From Jeotgalibacillus sp. ET6 (GTDB lineage Bacteria; Bacillota; Bacilli; Bacillales; Jeotgalibacillaceae): a DNA stretch of 64,000 nt. The stretch lies in contig NZ_JARUIU010000004.1 of NCBI RefSeq assembly GCF_029667115.1, positions 372,001 through 436,000 on the forward strand. The letters are read 5' to 3'. The first letter of the stretch is position 1. Every line of letters starts with the position of its first letter. This document shows, piece after piece, positions 1 through 10,487 of this stretch. The notes beneath the pieces are model-generated. The model was not told the origin of the DNA and searched no databases. It worked only from the letters and a program-made list of their open reading frames with translations. Both the position numbers and the translations under genes were made by a program.

Positions 1-294
1 TTGCCGGTTGGATTTTTAGGAATAGGCGAACCGCTGTTATACGGCGTAACCCTGCCGCTTGGCCGTCCGTTTGTAACAGCGTGTATGGGTGCAGCTGTCG
101 GGGGCGCATTCCAGGCGTTAACCGACACAGCGGCGCGGGGCATTGGGGTATCTGGTTTATCCTTAATCCCTCTAATTGATGACAACAAATTTCTCATGTA
201 TTTCCTTGGACTGGTCATTGCCTATACATTCGGTTTCATTTTCACGTATTTATTCGGGTTTAAAGAGTCTATGGCGGACAACCTGGACAGCTAA
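1..294 (+). CDS. murP: PTS EIIC C-terminus, MurNAc-type (MurP), partial
   Basis: Only the last 97 residues are in the window; the 5' end lies outside it. They carry a glucose-superfamily EIIC membrane domain: a [10 protein letters not shown] motif near the left edge, an Ala/Gly-rich helix and a final hydrophobic segment ending in [10 protein letters not shown]. The substrate is inferred from the neighbours: a MupG-type glycosidase starts 84 bp downstream and an RpiR regulator follows, the arrangement seen for MurNAc or MurNAc-GlcNAc uptake in staphylococci and bacilli. The protein would import and phosphorylate the muropeptide sugar. From this fragment alone, another glucose-family EIIC cannot be excluded. 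Confidence 0.7.
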   Translation: MPVGFLGIGEPLLYGVTLPLGRPFVTACMGAAVGGAFQALTDTAARGIGVSGLSLIPLIDDNKFLMYFLGLVIAYTFGFIFTYLFGFKESMADNLDS

Positions 295-378
295 GATTCA
301 TGTTCAACTTGGCGGGTAAGAGGAGACTCTTGCCCGTTCATTTTAGGTAAGGATCAAGTAAGAAAAGGAGGAATTGAA

Positions 379-1488
379 ATGATTGGTGCATCTGTTTTTC
401 TTGGACAGCAAAGCACACAGGAACAGGAAACCTATCTCGATCTCATTCAAAAAGCGGGAGGAAAAACAATCTTCACTTCACTGCATATTCCTGAAGATGA
501 TGCAGCGTTGTATAAAGAAGCCTTAAAAGCCCTTGCTGCTCAGGTTCGGGACAGAGGCATGAAACTCTATGTGGATATGTCAGGCCGGTCGATGGAATTT
601 CTCGGATTATCATGGAAAGATGCCAGTGTTTTAAAGGACTGGGGTGTAGAGGGAATCCGGATGGACTACGGCATTGATTCTCAAACCATTGCGAATATCT
701 CCAAAGTGATGACGGTAGCGCTGAACGCAAGCACGATTACTCAGGAGTGGATGGACGAGCTTTCAGCACTTGGTCTTCAAAAAGAACAATCGGAGGTTTG
801 GCATAATTATTACCCGCGTCCGGACACAGGGCTATGTTCACACTGGTTTGATCAGAAGAATCGGTGGTTTAAGAAAAATGGTTTTAAAACAGCCGCGTTT
901 ATCCCGGGAAATAAACGCTTAAGAGGTCCTCTCCAAGAAGGACTGCCAACGCTTGAAAAACACAGGGGAATCTCTCCTTTTGCTTCCTATTTGTCATTAA
1001 AGCGCGAGCATCCGGCTGATGAAATTCTTATTGGAGATCCTGAGATTAGTTCGCATACGTTTCATCAGCTGGCCATGTATCAACAGGGCATCATTTGCCT
1101 GCGTTATGTTCCTTTTACAAAAGATGATATGTCTCAGAATCTTTTGTCGCTCGAGCATAGAAACCGATTTGACCCAGCGAGGGATGTAATCCGTTCTGAG
1201 GGAGCGAGACCGTATTTCCAATCTCAAAAAGGAAAGATTAAAGCAGACCATACAATTGAACGAAAGACTGGCACGATCACCATAGACAATGAACACTACG
1301 GCCGCTATCAGGGAGAGCTGCAAATCGTACGAAGACCTCTTCCGGCTCATGAAGGAGTGAATGCAGCAGGTCAGATTGTAGACGAAGATCTTCCGCTGAT
1401 TGAGTATATCGGTGCTGGTCAGGCCTTTGTGCTGCTGCCCGTCCCTCAAAACACAGGGGATGGAGAAAGTTCTTTTTCCTCTATATAA
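379..1488 (+). CDS. mupG: 6-phospho-N-acetylmuramidase MupG (DUF871)
   Basis: A 369-aa DUF871-family protein at the usual family length. The N-terminal two thirds look like a TIM barrel (GASVFLGQQ start, DMSGRSMEFLGLS, GVEGIRMDYGID), followed by a C-terminal beta domain (EGARPYFQSQKGKI). In characterised members the enzyme cleaves MurNAc-6P-GlcNAc to MurNAc-6P and GlcNAc in the cytoplasm. An AGGAGG site lies 7-8 bp before the ATG. It lies between the EIIC gene and the RpiR regulator, which fits recycling of cell-wall disaccharide. No MurQ etherase is visible in the window; it may lie upstream of the left edge. Confidence 0.85.
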   Translation: MIGASVFLGQQSTQEQETYLDLIQKAGGKTIFTSLHIPEDDAALYKEALKALAAQVRDRGMKLYVDMSGRSMEFLGLSWKDASVLKDWGVEGIRMDYGIDSQTIANISKVMTVALNASTITQEWMDELSALGLQKEQSEVWHNYYPRPDTGLCSHWFDQKNRWFKKNGFKTAAFIPGNKRLRGPLQEGLPTLEKHRGISPFASYLSLKREHPADEILIGDPEISSHTFHQLAMYQQGIICLRYVPFTKDDMSQNLLSLEHRNRFDPARDVIRSEGARPYFQSQKGKIKADHTIERKTGTITIDNEHYGRYQGELQIVRRPLPAHEGVNAAGQIVDEDLPLIEYIGAGQAFVLLPVPQNTGDGESSFSSI

Positions 1489-1536
1489 TGAGAGGTACTA
1501 CAGGATGAACGCTGTTGGTTCACACGGGAGGACAAG

Positions 1537-2397
1537 ATGTCTATTTTTTCGGTTTTAAAACAAATTGAACGAAATCTTGAATTGTTTACAAGAGCTGAAA
1601 AGTCGGTTGCGAACTATGTGTTAAGCAGCCCGGCGCAAGTGATGGAAATGACAACAAAAGAATTAGCTGCAGCGAGCCATAGCAGTGAAGCGGCCGTTAT
1701 GCGGTTTTGTAAACGGATCGGCATTCAAAGCTTTAAAGTGATGAAGCTGGAATTAGCAAAAGAACTTCACACAAAAGGAGAAGGAATTCCAGAGGCAGTG
1801 GACTCTCCATTTCAGCTTGAAGATGATCCAAAGCTGATCATTCAAAAGGTTATGTTTAATACGATACAGGCTCTTCAAAATACAGAGAAAATGCTTTCCG
1901 TAAAATCCATATCGAAGGCAATAGATTATTTAGATCAGGCAGAGCGGGTTTTTGCGTATGGAGTAGGGGGGTCATCTGTTGTCGTAAGGGATTTTACACA
2001 AAAGCTGCTGCGGATTAATGTTAATGCGTTCAGATCAGATGACAGTCATTTACAAATGACCATGACGGCTAACGCTACACAAAAAGATGTAGTCTTTGTC
2101 GTTTCAACCTCAGGGAAGACAAAAGAAGTAGTAGATCTTCTGAGCATTGCCAAAAAACGGGGAGTCACATGCATTTTGCTGACACAAAACGGGTCATCAC
2201 CTGCACGCAGACTTGCAGATCTCGTTCTGACTATGTCAGAAGAAGAACATAACTTACGCATAGGCACCATGACAGCCAGGATCGCTCAAATGGCCGTGAT
2301 CGATGCTCTTTTCATTGGGCTTTGTTCAAAACGGGGTCAAGAGGTGTTTGAAAGAATCGTAGACACACATGAAGTCGTTCAGCATTTGAAAAAATAA
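1537..2397 (+). CDS. murR: RpiR-family regulator, MurR-type
   Basis: A 286-aa transcription factor. An N-terminal RpiR helix-turn-helix (about residues 1-77, including TKELAAASHSSEAAVMRFCK) is followed by a SIS sugar-phosphate-binding domain (about 120-250, with VFAYGVGGSSVV and VVFVVSTSGKTKEVVD). Family members sense phosphosugars; MurR senses MurNAc-6P. It starts 48 bp after mupG and ends 46 bp before the GlcD-like gene, on the same strand, with no hairpin between them. The assignment to MurNAc rests on context. Confidence 0.8.
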   Translation: MSIFSVLKQIERNLELFTRAEKSVANYVLSSPAQVMEMTTKELAAASHSSEAAVMRFCKRIGIQSFKVMKLELAKELHTKGEGIPEAVDSPFQLEDDPKLIIQKVMFNTIQALQNTEKMLSVKSISKAIDYLDQAERVFAYGVGGSSVVVRDFTQKLLRINVNAFRSDDSHLQMTMTANATQKDVVFVVSTSGKTKEVVDLLSIAKKRGVTCILLTQNGSSPARRLADLVLTMSEEEHNLRIGTMTARIAQMAVIDALFIGLCSKRGQEVFERIVDTHEVVQHLKK

Positions 2398-2443
2398 ATG
2401 AATGAAGAAATAGTTACGCTCTAAAGAGAAAGGGGGGAGAACC

Positions 2444-3853
2444 ATGAAACCTGAGATTTTGGAGCAGCTCCACCAGTTAATTGGCAAGGAGCACGTTCAG
2501 TCTTCTTCTGCCTCACGATTAGTGTATTCGTATGATGCTACACCTGGCTATCAATCGATGCCGGATGCGATCGCCGTTCCGGGTTCTACAGAAGAAGTGG
2601 CGGCGATTGTGAGGCTGTGCAATGAAAACAGAATTCCTATTATTCCAAGAGGTTCAGGCACTAATCTGTGCGGAGGAACCTGTCCGACTTCAGGAGGGCT
2701 GGTCCTGCTTTTTACGCGCATGAAAAACATACTTGAAATTGATGAAGAAAACCTGACCGCTACTGTACAGCCGGGTGTCATTACAAAAACCCTGATTGAT
2801 GCAGTGGAGGAGCGGGGTCTGTTTTATCCGCCGGATCCATCTTCCATGAAGATTTCCACAATTGGGGGAAATATAAATGAAAATTCAGGTGGCTTGCGTG
2901 GTTTGAAATATGGTGTAACCAAAGATTATGTGCTCGGCTTAGAAGTAGTTTTGCCGAATGGATCCATTATCAAAACGGGAGGAAAGCTTGCGAAGGATGT
3001 GGCCGGGTATGACCTGACCAAGCTGATGGTGGGGTCAGAAGGAACGCTTGGCATTGTCACAGAAGCCACGCTTAAGCTAATTCCGATTCCAGTATCAAAG
3101 CAGACGATGCTGGCTGTATTTGACTCTATGGAACGCGCAGCAGAAGCTGTTTCATCCATCATCGCCCATCGTATGATCCCTGCTACGCTCGAATTCATGG
3201 ATAAACCGACGATAAAAGCAGTCGAAGATTTTGCGAAGGTAGGGCTTCCTTTAAACGCGGAAGCTGTACTGTTAATTGAACAGGACGGTGAAGAGGCAGC
3301 GGTCTTAAAAGATATGAAGAAGATGCAAGTCATCTGCCAGGAAAGAGGAGCGATTTCAGTTGAAACGGCTCAAACACCGCAGCAAGCCGAGAACTTGCGC
3401 ACAGCAAGAAGAACCGCTCTTTCTGCTTTGGCACGCTTAAAGCCGACCACGATATTGGAAGACGCAACGGTTCCCCGGTCAAAAGTAGCGGAGATGGTCC
3501 ACGCCATTAATGAGACAGCCCGCCGTTTTAACTTGACCATCTGTACATTTGGTCATGCAGGCGATGGAAATCTTCATCCGACCTGTTTAACGGATGCAAG
3601 GGACAAGGAAGAAATGGAAAGAGTTGAGCTGGCATTTGAAGCTATTTTTGAAAAGGCAGTGTCACTTGGCGGGACCATTACCGGAGAACACGGAGTAGGC
3701 GAGATGAAGGCTCCTTATTTAGAATGGAAGGTTGGTCCAGCAGGGATTGAAATCATGAAAGCAGTTAAACAAACGTTTGATTCAAACAATATAATGAACC
3801 CCAATAAGATTTTTGGAAAAGATACACGAAAACGATTGGTGGTGGAATCATGA
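2444..3853 (+). CDS. FAD-linked glycolate/D-lactate oxidase subunit (GlcD-like)
   Basis: A 469-aa flavoprotein of the GlcD/Dld type. An FAD_binding_4 (PCMH) domain covers about residues 38-180, with the PP-loop PRGSGTNLCGG, and an FAD-oxidase C domain covers about 215-455, with TFGHAGDGNLHP and GEHGVGEMK. The family oxidises 2-hydroxy acids (glycolate, D-lactate, D-2-hydroxyglutarate). A GGGGGGAGA ribosome site precedes the ATG. The stop overlaps the start of the Fe-S subunit by 4 bp, so the two are translationally coupled. Because it follows MurNAc genes, D-lactate, the MurQ product, is the substrate I favour; this is inference. Confidence 0.85.
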   Translation: MKPEILEQLHQLIGKEHVQSSSASRLVYSYDATPGYQSMPDAIAVPGSTEEVAAIVRLCNENRIPIIPRGSGTNLCGGTCPTSGGLVLLFTRMKNILEIDEENLTATVQPGVITKTLIDAVEERGLFYPPDPSSMKISTIGGNINENSGGLRGLKYGVTKDYVLGLEVVLPNGSIIKTGGKLAKDVAGYDLTKLMVGSEGTLGIVTEATLKLIPIPVSKQTMLAVFDSMERAAEAVSSIIAHRMIPATLEFMDKPTIKAVEDFAKVGLPLNAEAVLLIEQDGEEAAVLKDMKKMQVICQERGAISVETAQTPQQAENLRTARRTALSALARLKPTTILEDATVPRSKVAEMVHAINETARRFNLTICTFGHAGDGNLHPTCLTDARDKEEMERVELAFEAIFEKAVSLGGTITGEHGVGEMKAPYLEWKVGPAGIEIMKAVKQTFDSNNIMNPNKIFGKDTRKRLVVES

Positions 3854-5163
3854 CCAGTACGGAGGAAATCAGACTCGCCTTTGTAGAGCGGGTGGATGAA
3901 AATGAATTAATGAACTGCATGCGCTGCGGCTTTTGTCTGCCGAGCTGTCCCACATATATTCAGTCCGGAGAGCAGGAAATTCATTCTCCAAGAGGACGGA
4001 TTGCGATGATGAAAGCGGTGCGTGACGGGATGATTGAAGCAGACGAAGAAGTGCGAAACTCCCTTGATGTCTGCCTTGGCTGCCGAGCCTGTGAACCTGT
4101 CTGCCCGGCAGGCGTGCAATATGGCCATTTGCTTGAGGAGTCACGGGCAATTCTACAGGAGCATACCTCTTACTCGGGTCCGCAAAAGGCTGTGCGCCGC
4201 ACCGTCTTTCACGAGCTGTTTCCTAAAAACAAGCAAATGAACCGGGCCGTTAACCTTGTTGGCTTTTATCAGCGATCCGGATTGCAAAAAGGTGTCCGTA
4301 AGGTGGGATTTTTAAAGCTGTTTCCAAAAGGAATGCAGGAAATGGAAAAGGTTTTGCCGCCTGTGCAAAAAGAAAAAAAGCGCCGATACGAGCAGAAGGT
4401 TTTTGATGCAATCGGTGAAAAAACCGCGACGGTCGCTTTCTTTGCAGGGTGCCTGATGGATACGATGTTTAACGAGACCAACCGGGCAACCATCAAGCTT
4501 CTTCAAATGGCCGGCTGTGAAGTGCATATTCCGGACGATCAGGGCTGCTGCGGAGCGCTTCACGGGCATGCGGGAGAGAAAGACCAAGCAATTGCCATGG
4601 CAAAACGAAATATCTCTGCCTTTGAATCCATCCAAGCGGATTACATTGTCCTTAATGCCGGGGGCTGCGGAGCTTATTTGTCAGGCTATGATCACTTAAT
4701 GAATAAAGGGGAGGGCTGGAAAGATCGAGCCCGTTACTTTTCTTCCCGTGTGCGTGATTTTTCCACGATTTTAATGGATATGGGCTTGCAGGAAAAAGTG
4801 AATATGACCTGTCCTTCAACTGTAATTACATATCAGGACTCCTGCCATTTGCGAAACGGTATGAATGTTTACCGTGAGCCAAGGCAGCTGCTCAAGCAGG
4901 TTCAGGGAGTGGAGTACCGTGAAATGCCGGATGCTTCAGGATGCTGTGGTTCGGCGGGGATTTACACCATTGTTCAGCCGGAAATGTCTCTCAAAATTTT
5001 AGATGATAAAATGGAAAAAGCAAAAACCACGGAACCAGGCGTTATTGTAACAGCGAACCCAGGCTGCCTTCTGCAGATGAAGGTGGGCATTGAGCGAAGC
5101 GGATTAGCAGGTAAAGTAGAAGCTGTACATTTAGCAGATTTTCTATTGAAGGCAATCCCATAA
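3850..5163 (+). CDS. Fe-S subunit of glycolate/D-lactate oxidase (GlcF-like)
   Basis: A 437-aa GlcF/LldE-type protein. Two CxxCxxCxxxCP ferredoxin motifs are visible: C23, C26, C29, C33 and the CLGCRACEPVCP set near residue 76. Two cysteine-rich CCG domains follow, with GCCGALHG and, near the C-terminus, GCCGSAG. It would pass electrons from the FAD subunit to the quinone pool at the inner membrane face. No GlcE-like subunit lies next to it; the GlcD-GlcF two-gene form is common in Bacilli. A 12-bp hairpin from repeat A1 follows the stop and could end the transcript. Confidence 0.85.
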   Translation: MTSTEEIRLAFVERVDENELMNCMRCGFCLPSCPTYIQSGEQEIHSPRGRIAMMKAVRDGMIEADEEVRNSLDVCLGCRACEPVCPAGVQYGHLLEESRAILQEHTSYSGPQKAVRRTVFHELFPKNKQMNRAVNLVGFYQRSGLQKGVRKVGFLKLFPKGMQEMEKVLPPVQKEKKRRYEQKVFDAIGEKTATVAFFAGCLMDTMFNETNRATIKLLQMAGCEVHIPDDQGCCGALHGHAGEKDQAIAMAKRNISAFESIQADYIVLNAGGCGAYLSGYDHLMNKGEGWKDRARYFSSRVRDFSTILMDMGLQEKVNMTCPSTVITYQDSCHLRNGMNVYREPRQLLKQVQGVEYREMPDASGCCGSAGIYTIVQPEMSLKILDDKMEKAKTTEPGVIVTANPGCLLQMKVGIERSGLAGKVEAVHLADFLLKAIP

Positions 5164-5170
5164 CTCACTT

Positions 5171-5396
5171 TGAGCCTGGGACAAAAGTGTCTCAGGCTCT
5201 ACTACCGGTTCGCTGCGCTTCAGGCGGACGCAGGGGCGGCAAGCTGAGCCTTCCCGGGGCCTTACCCGTCAAAGTCTAAGCTTGCTGTCAAATCCTGCAG
5301 GAGTCGCCACCTTCCGCTCCGCTCACCTCTTACTATTAATAAATATCTCCACACTTTTAAACTTTCTTGAGTTTTGTCCCTGCCTCTATTTTTACA
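5171..5396. repeat. Family A dispersed repeat, copy 1
   Basis: A ~225-bp non-coding element that fills most of the gap before the amylase gene. It begins with GAGCCTGGGACAAAAG, forming a hairpin with TGTCTCAGGCTC, and ends with TTTTGTCCCTGCCTC, so GGGACAAAA/TTTTGTCCC are terminal inverted repeats. Internal landmarks shared with the other copies are CCGGTTCGCTGCGCTTCAGG, AAGCTGAG and GAGTCGCCACCTTCCGCTCC. Related copies lie at 16279, 34620 (inverted), 44991 (inverted), and truncated ones at 34915, 43366 and 48955. Confidence 0.85.
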
Positions 5397-5508
5397 TAAA
5401 AATAAAAATCCACCTATTAGACTAGCATATTTGAAATGATGTAGGTCCAAATAGCTTTTTTACTTTGCCATCTTTTCTTTTGGTAATGTTTGTTAGATAA
5501 TCAATTTA

Positions 5509-5522
5509 TGCAAGCGTTTTCA
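5509..5522 (+). promoter_or_regulatory. cre site (CcpA) of the amylase gene
   Basis: TGCAAGCGTTTTCA matches the cre consensus TGWAANCGNTNWCA at every position but the third. It lies 35 bp before the amylase ATG and just after a TAGATAAT sequence (5494-5501) that could serve as the -10, which fits glucose repression of alpha-amylase as known in B. subtilis and B. licheniformis. I could not place a convincing -35 at standard spacing. Confidence 0.8.
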
Positions 5523-5544
5523 TTAGCGTGCAACAATCGGATAA

Positions 5545-7101
<1,557 letters not shown>

Positions 7102-7174
7102 AAGAGAAAGAGCGAATGAGGGTCTATGCTGATAAATAGAGAACAGATACAAAAAAATAATCGTTAAAAGAAAA

Positions 7175-7210
7175 AAGCACTGGCAGAGAGATGCCGGTGC
7201 TTATTCTTAT
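7175..7210 (+). terminator. Terminator of the amylase gene
   Basis: Stem AAGCACTGGCA / TGCCGGTGCTT with one mismatch and a 6-nt loop, followed by TATTCTTATG. The U-run is weak but the stem is strong. Confidence 0.7.
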
Positions 7211-7425
7211 GTTCTGCTTTAGCTTCACAAGCTTCAGCACAGGCAGGGGCTCGAGGTCATAAGCCACCCTGCACAATAGGCAAAGAGCGCCTATTAATGC
7301 AGGTCGTCTTATGCTTGTCGCCCCTAAACGCCTGCTTCCGCTTTTAGTATAATATCCAGCTGCAGCAGGCAGCTCCTCGGATCGTCTTACGTCTGTCGGA
7401 GCTGAACGCCTGCTTCCGCTTTTAG
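7211..7425. repeat. Family B GC-rich repeat, copy 1
   Basis: The rest of this ~320-bp gap is a palindrome-rich element. Shared landmarks are GGCTCGAGGTCATAAGCC, CTTATGCTTGTCGCCCC, ATATCCAGCTGCAGCAGGC and the edge CTGCTTCCGCTTTTA. About two units are present. The right edge touches the stop codon (7426) of the minus-strand isomerase gene, as copies 2 and 3 do at 13737 and 63086. Repeats with this core are common intergenic elements in Bacillus genomes. Confidence 0.8.
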
Positions 7426-8394
7426 TTATAGCCACCACATTTCTGCTGGTTGTTCTTTGATGTTGACTGATTTTAGGGTGGTGACGGCGCGTTGGAATCC
7501 TTCTTCTATGCTCATGATTGGGTCTTCGTGTTCGATGCTGACAACATGGTCGTAGCCATATGTGCGAAGGGCGCTGATGATGCCGCCCCATACATCTGCA
7601 GAGTGCCCCATGCCTACTGAGCGGAAGTTCCATGCGCGGGTTTGGATGTTGCTGTAAGGCTGCATATCCGTGAGGCCGTACATGTTTACGTTGTCTTGAT
7701 CAATATAAGTATCTTTAGCATGGAAATGGTGGATGGCGTTTTCCCTGCCAAGTATTTTGATCGCGCCAACTGGGTCAATTCCCTGCCACCATAAGTGACT
7801 TGGGTCAAGGTTTGCACCGATGTACTCATTGGTTGCTTCACGAAGCTTTAGCATCGTGTGCGGAGTGTGGACAGAGAAACCGCCATGAAGTTCAAGGCCA
7901 ATTTTAACATCTGCTTCCTTGGCGATTTCACCAATTTCTCTCCAGTATGGAATCAGCTTGTGTTCCCATTGCCATTCTAAAACGTCGCCGTATTCATTTG
8001 GCCATGGAGCTACCGGCCAGTTAGGCTGGCGCGCCTGCTCGTCTGCCCCAGGTGTTCCGGAAAACGTGTTTACTACGGGTACGCCCATTAGCTGAGCAAG
8101 TTTAATGCTTTTTCGAAGTGCTTCATCGCTTTCTTTCGCGAAAGCAGGATCAGGGCTTACCGGGTTTCCATGGCAGCTGAATGCACTGATCGTTAAACCG
8201 CGGGAAATGACAGCGTCTAAATACTGATTGCGTTTGCCCTCGTCTTCGAGCAAGTCGTCAATCGGGCAGTGATTCGTGCCAGGGTAGCCGCCGGTGCCAA
8301 TCTCCACTGCATCCAGTCCTGAATCCTTCACATAATCCAGCATATCTTCAAATGATTTTTGAGCAAAAAGAACGGTAAAAACACCTAACTTCAT
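7426..8394 (-). CDS. TIM-barrel sugar isomerase/epimerase (AP endonuclease 2 fold)
   Basis: A 322-aa protein of the xylose isomerase-like superfamily. Features are the N-terminal MKLGVFTVLF strand, DAVEIGTGGYPG, ELHGGFSVHTP, NLDPSHLWWQGIDP, HFHAKDTY and the SIEHEDP strand, which supply the E, D, H and E metal ligands usual for the fold. The exact reaction is unknown; relatives are inosose isomerases, 3-keto-sugar epimerases and tagatose epimerases. It is the last gene of the 16.1-7.4 kb sugar operon, 20 bp after a Gfo/Idh gene, and its AATGAGGAGG-type ribosome site is clear. Confidence 0.8.
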   Translation of the reverse strand: MKLGVFTVLFAQKSFEDMLDYVKDSGLDAVEIGTGGYPGTNHCPIDDLLEDEGKRNQYLDAVISRGLTISAFSCHGNPVSPDPAFAKESDEALRKSIKLAQLMGVPVVNTFSGTPGADEQARQPNWPVAPWPNEYGDVLEWQWEHKLIPYWREIGEIAKEADVKIGLELHGGFSVHTPHTMLKLREATNEYIGANLDPSHLWWQGIDPVGAIKILGRENAIHHFHAKDTYIDQDNVNMYGLTDMQPYSNIQTRAWNFRSVGMGHSADVWGGIISALRTYGYDHVVSIEHEDPIMSIEEGFQRAVTTLKSVNIKEQPAEMWWL

Positions 8395-8414
8395 TTCTCA
8401 TTCCTCCTTAATCT

Positions 8415-9458
8415 TTAATTAAACGTAATGGCTTTTCCTGTGTCGCTGCTTTCATAAATGGCTTCTATAATTTTTGATACCATTAACGCTTCCTCAGGCT
8501 TTACAAGAGGGGTCTGGCGTCCGCGGCAGCTTTCAACAAAGTTGGCTGCTTGCGGTATACCCGGGTTTTCGTCATCTGAAATCCAATACGCACTCTGGTC
8601 AAGAAGCATTCCGTATTTTGATTGGTAAAGCTTCAAAGGGTATACATCTAGTCCGCCGTTTGTACCGGATACGCTGACCGTTTCCTGGTCATCTGCCAGG
8701 TTGGCTGCCCAGGATGTTTCAAATAGAAGGGTGGCACCATCTTTAAATTTAATGAAAGCTGTTGCGTGATCATCCACTTCAAAGGTGGACGGATCAAAGG
8801 TGCCCCATTGGTTAACGATATCTGCCTGCCGGCTAAGCTCGTTATATGTAGCCCCTGATACTTCTGCAATTTCCGGAAACTCCATTAAGTGCAGGGCTAA
8901 GTCAAGGAAATGACAGCCAAAGTCAATCAGGCTTCCTCCGCCTTGCAGCTCCTTATTCGTAAAGACGCCCCAGCCGGGAACTTTACGGCGGCGGATCGCT
9001 TGAGCTCGGGAAACGAGAGGGCGTCCGATTTCACCTTCATCAATAAAACGTTTTGCTGCGCGTGCTTCTTTTGAATAACGGTAGTGATAAGCGATCATCA
9101 GAATCTTATCTGCCTTTTTAGACGCTTCAATCATTTCCTCGCATTCTTTAGCAGTGAGGGCCATTGGTTTTTCACATAGCACATGAACCCCTGCGTTTAG
9201 CGCTGCAATGGAAATTTCAGCATGAAATTTATTTGGTGTGCAAATCGTTACTGCATCCACATGCTCAAATACTTCTTCATATTTGGTCGTGTAAAAAGAT
9301 ATGGAATGATCTGCGGCAACCGTTTGCGCTCTTTCTTCGTTGACGTCACATACAGCTGTAATTTCAACATGATCGCTTAATAGTTGAAAGGCGGGAAGGT
9401 GCCTTGAAACGGCAATTCCTCCTGCCCCAATAAAGCCCATTCGTAATTTTTCCATCAT
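8415..9458 (-). CDS. Gfo/Idh/MocA oxidoreductase (first)
   Basis: A 347-aa NAD(P)-dependent dehydrogenase. A Rossmann domain starts at once (MGFIGAGGIAVSRHL) and is followed by the family motif CEKPMALTAKE and a C-terminal alpha/beta domain with GGGSLIDFGCHFLDLALH. Members oxidise or reduce ring carbons of sugars or inositols. It begins MM, so the start could be 9458 or 9455. It lies 5 bp from its paralogue and shares the operon with ThuA and an isomerase, suggesting a keto-sugar route. Confidence 0.85.
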   Translation of the reverse strand: MMEKLRMGFIGAGGIAVSRHLPAFQLLSDHVEITAVCDVNEERAQTVAADHSISFYTTKYEEVFEHVDAVTICTPNKFHAEISIAALNAGVHVLCEKPMALTAKECEEMIEASKKADKILMIAYHYRYSKEARAAKRFIDEGEIGRPLVSRAQAIRRRKVPGWGVFTNKELQGGGSLIDFGCHFLDLALHLMEFPEIAEVSGATYNELSRQADIVNQWGTFDPSTFEVDDHATAFIKFKDGATLLFETSWAANLADDQETVSVSGTNGGLDVYPLKLYQSKYGMLLDQSAYWISDDENPGIPQAANFVESCRGRQTPLVKPEEALMVSKIIEAIYESSDTGKAITFN

Positions 9459-9463
9459 ATCAC

Positions 9464-10486
9464 CTATAGTTTTACGATTTGTTTTGTTTCGTTGGATTGA
9501 AGGGCAGCTAAAATCACCTGAAGAGACTTCATCCCTTCATACCCTGTCACTAATGGCTCATTGCCAGTCAGAATGGATTCAACAAAATGGTTGATCACAC
9601 CGGTGGATACTTGTCCGCCTTCTTCATTAGACTGGATTTGGCCGAGACTGAGCTGCTCTTTCGTTCCATCGTTTTTATGAAAAACAACAGAATACGTCTC
9701 GTCGTCTTCGAGGCGGAGCACTCCTTTTTCTGCATAAATAACAGTGGAGTTATCTTCCTTGCCTTTATAAGACCAGCTTGCCGCCAGCGTACCGATAATG
9801 CCGCTTTCCGTTTTTAACAAAAGTACAGCATTGTCATCAACATTTGCTTTTTTGGAGCTTGTTTCCACCATTGCGGCTACTTCCGTCATTTCTTCTCCCA
9901 ATATATAGCGGATAAGATCGGTCTTGTGGACGCCGAGATCACCCATAGCCCCGATAAATGCTTCTTCTTTTTTAAAGAACCAGCTTGCAGCGCCGTCCAC
10001 GCTCCAGGCTTCAGGACCAGGGTGGCCAAATGCTGTTCTGAAACTGAATACTTTTCCAAGCTTTCCTTCAGCAATCCATTTTCTTGCTTGCTGATGTGAT
10101 TCTACAAAGCGCTGATTATGGCCGATCATCAGCATTTTTCCGCTCTTTTCCGCAACAGCAATCATTTGCTCCGCTTCTTCCTGGCTTGTCGCCATCGGCT
10201 TTTCGCAAAGAACATGATTTCCAGCCTTCAGGGCAGCTACCGAAACAGGTGCGTGTAAATAGTTTGGTGTACAGACGCTGACCGCATCCAAATCTTCTTT
10301 TAACAATTCGTGGTAATTGGTGAAGACCTTAGCAATGCCGAATTTGTCAGCCGCTTCCTGAGCCCTCTTTTCGTTAATATCGCAAATTGCCACAACTTCT
10401 ACTTGATCATTTTCAGCGTATTCCAGCAGATGCCGTTTTTGGGCAATACTTCCCGCGCCGACAACGCCAATTTTCAATCTGGTCAT
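9464..10486 (-). CDS. Gfo/Idh/MocA oxidoreductase (second)
   Basis: A 340-aa NAD(P)-dependent oxidoreductase: Rossmann fold IGVVGAGSIAQKR, then CEKPMATSQEE with the active-site lysine region, then GDLGVHKTDLIRYIL. The start is placed at 10486 because AAGGAGGAC lies 5-9 bp before that ATG; a longer reading frame to 10531 would overlap the ThuA gene by 44 bp. It differs clearly in sequence from the neighbouring paralogue, so the two probably handle different steps or carbons of one pathway. Confidence 0.85.
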   Translation of the reverse strand: MTRLKIGVVGAGSIAQKRHLLEYAENDQVEVVAICDINEKRAQEAADKFGIAKVFTNYHELLKEDLDAVSVCTPNYLHAPVSVAALKAGNHVLCEKPMATSQEEAEQMIAVAEKSGKMLMIGHNQRFVESHQQARKWIAEGKLGKVFSFRTAFGHPGPEAWSVDGAASWFFKKEEAFIGAMGDLGVHKTDLIRYILGEEMTEVAAMVETSSKKANVDDNAVLLLKTESGIIGTLAASWSYKGKEDNSTVIYAEKGVLRLEDDETYSVVFHKNDGTKEQLSLGQIQSNEEGGQVSTGVINHFVESILTGNEPLVTGYEGMKSLQVILAALQSNETKQIVKL

Positions 10487-10487
10487 C

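Noticed and set aside
997-1449. 150-codon minus-strand frame inside mupG
   Set aside because: Antisense shadow of a well-supported gene, with no ribosome site and no recognisable protein.
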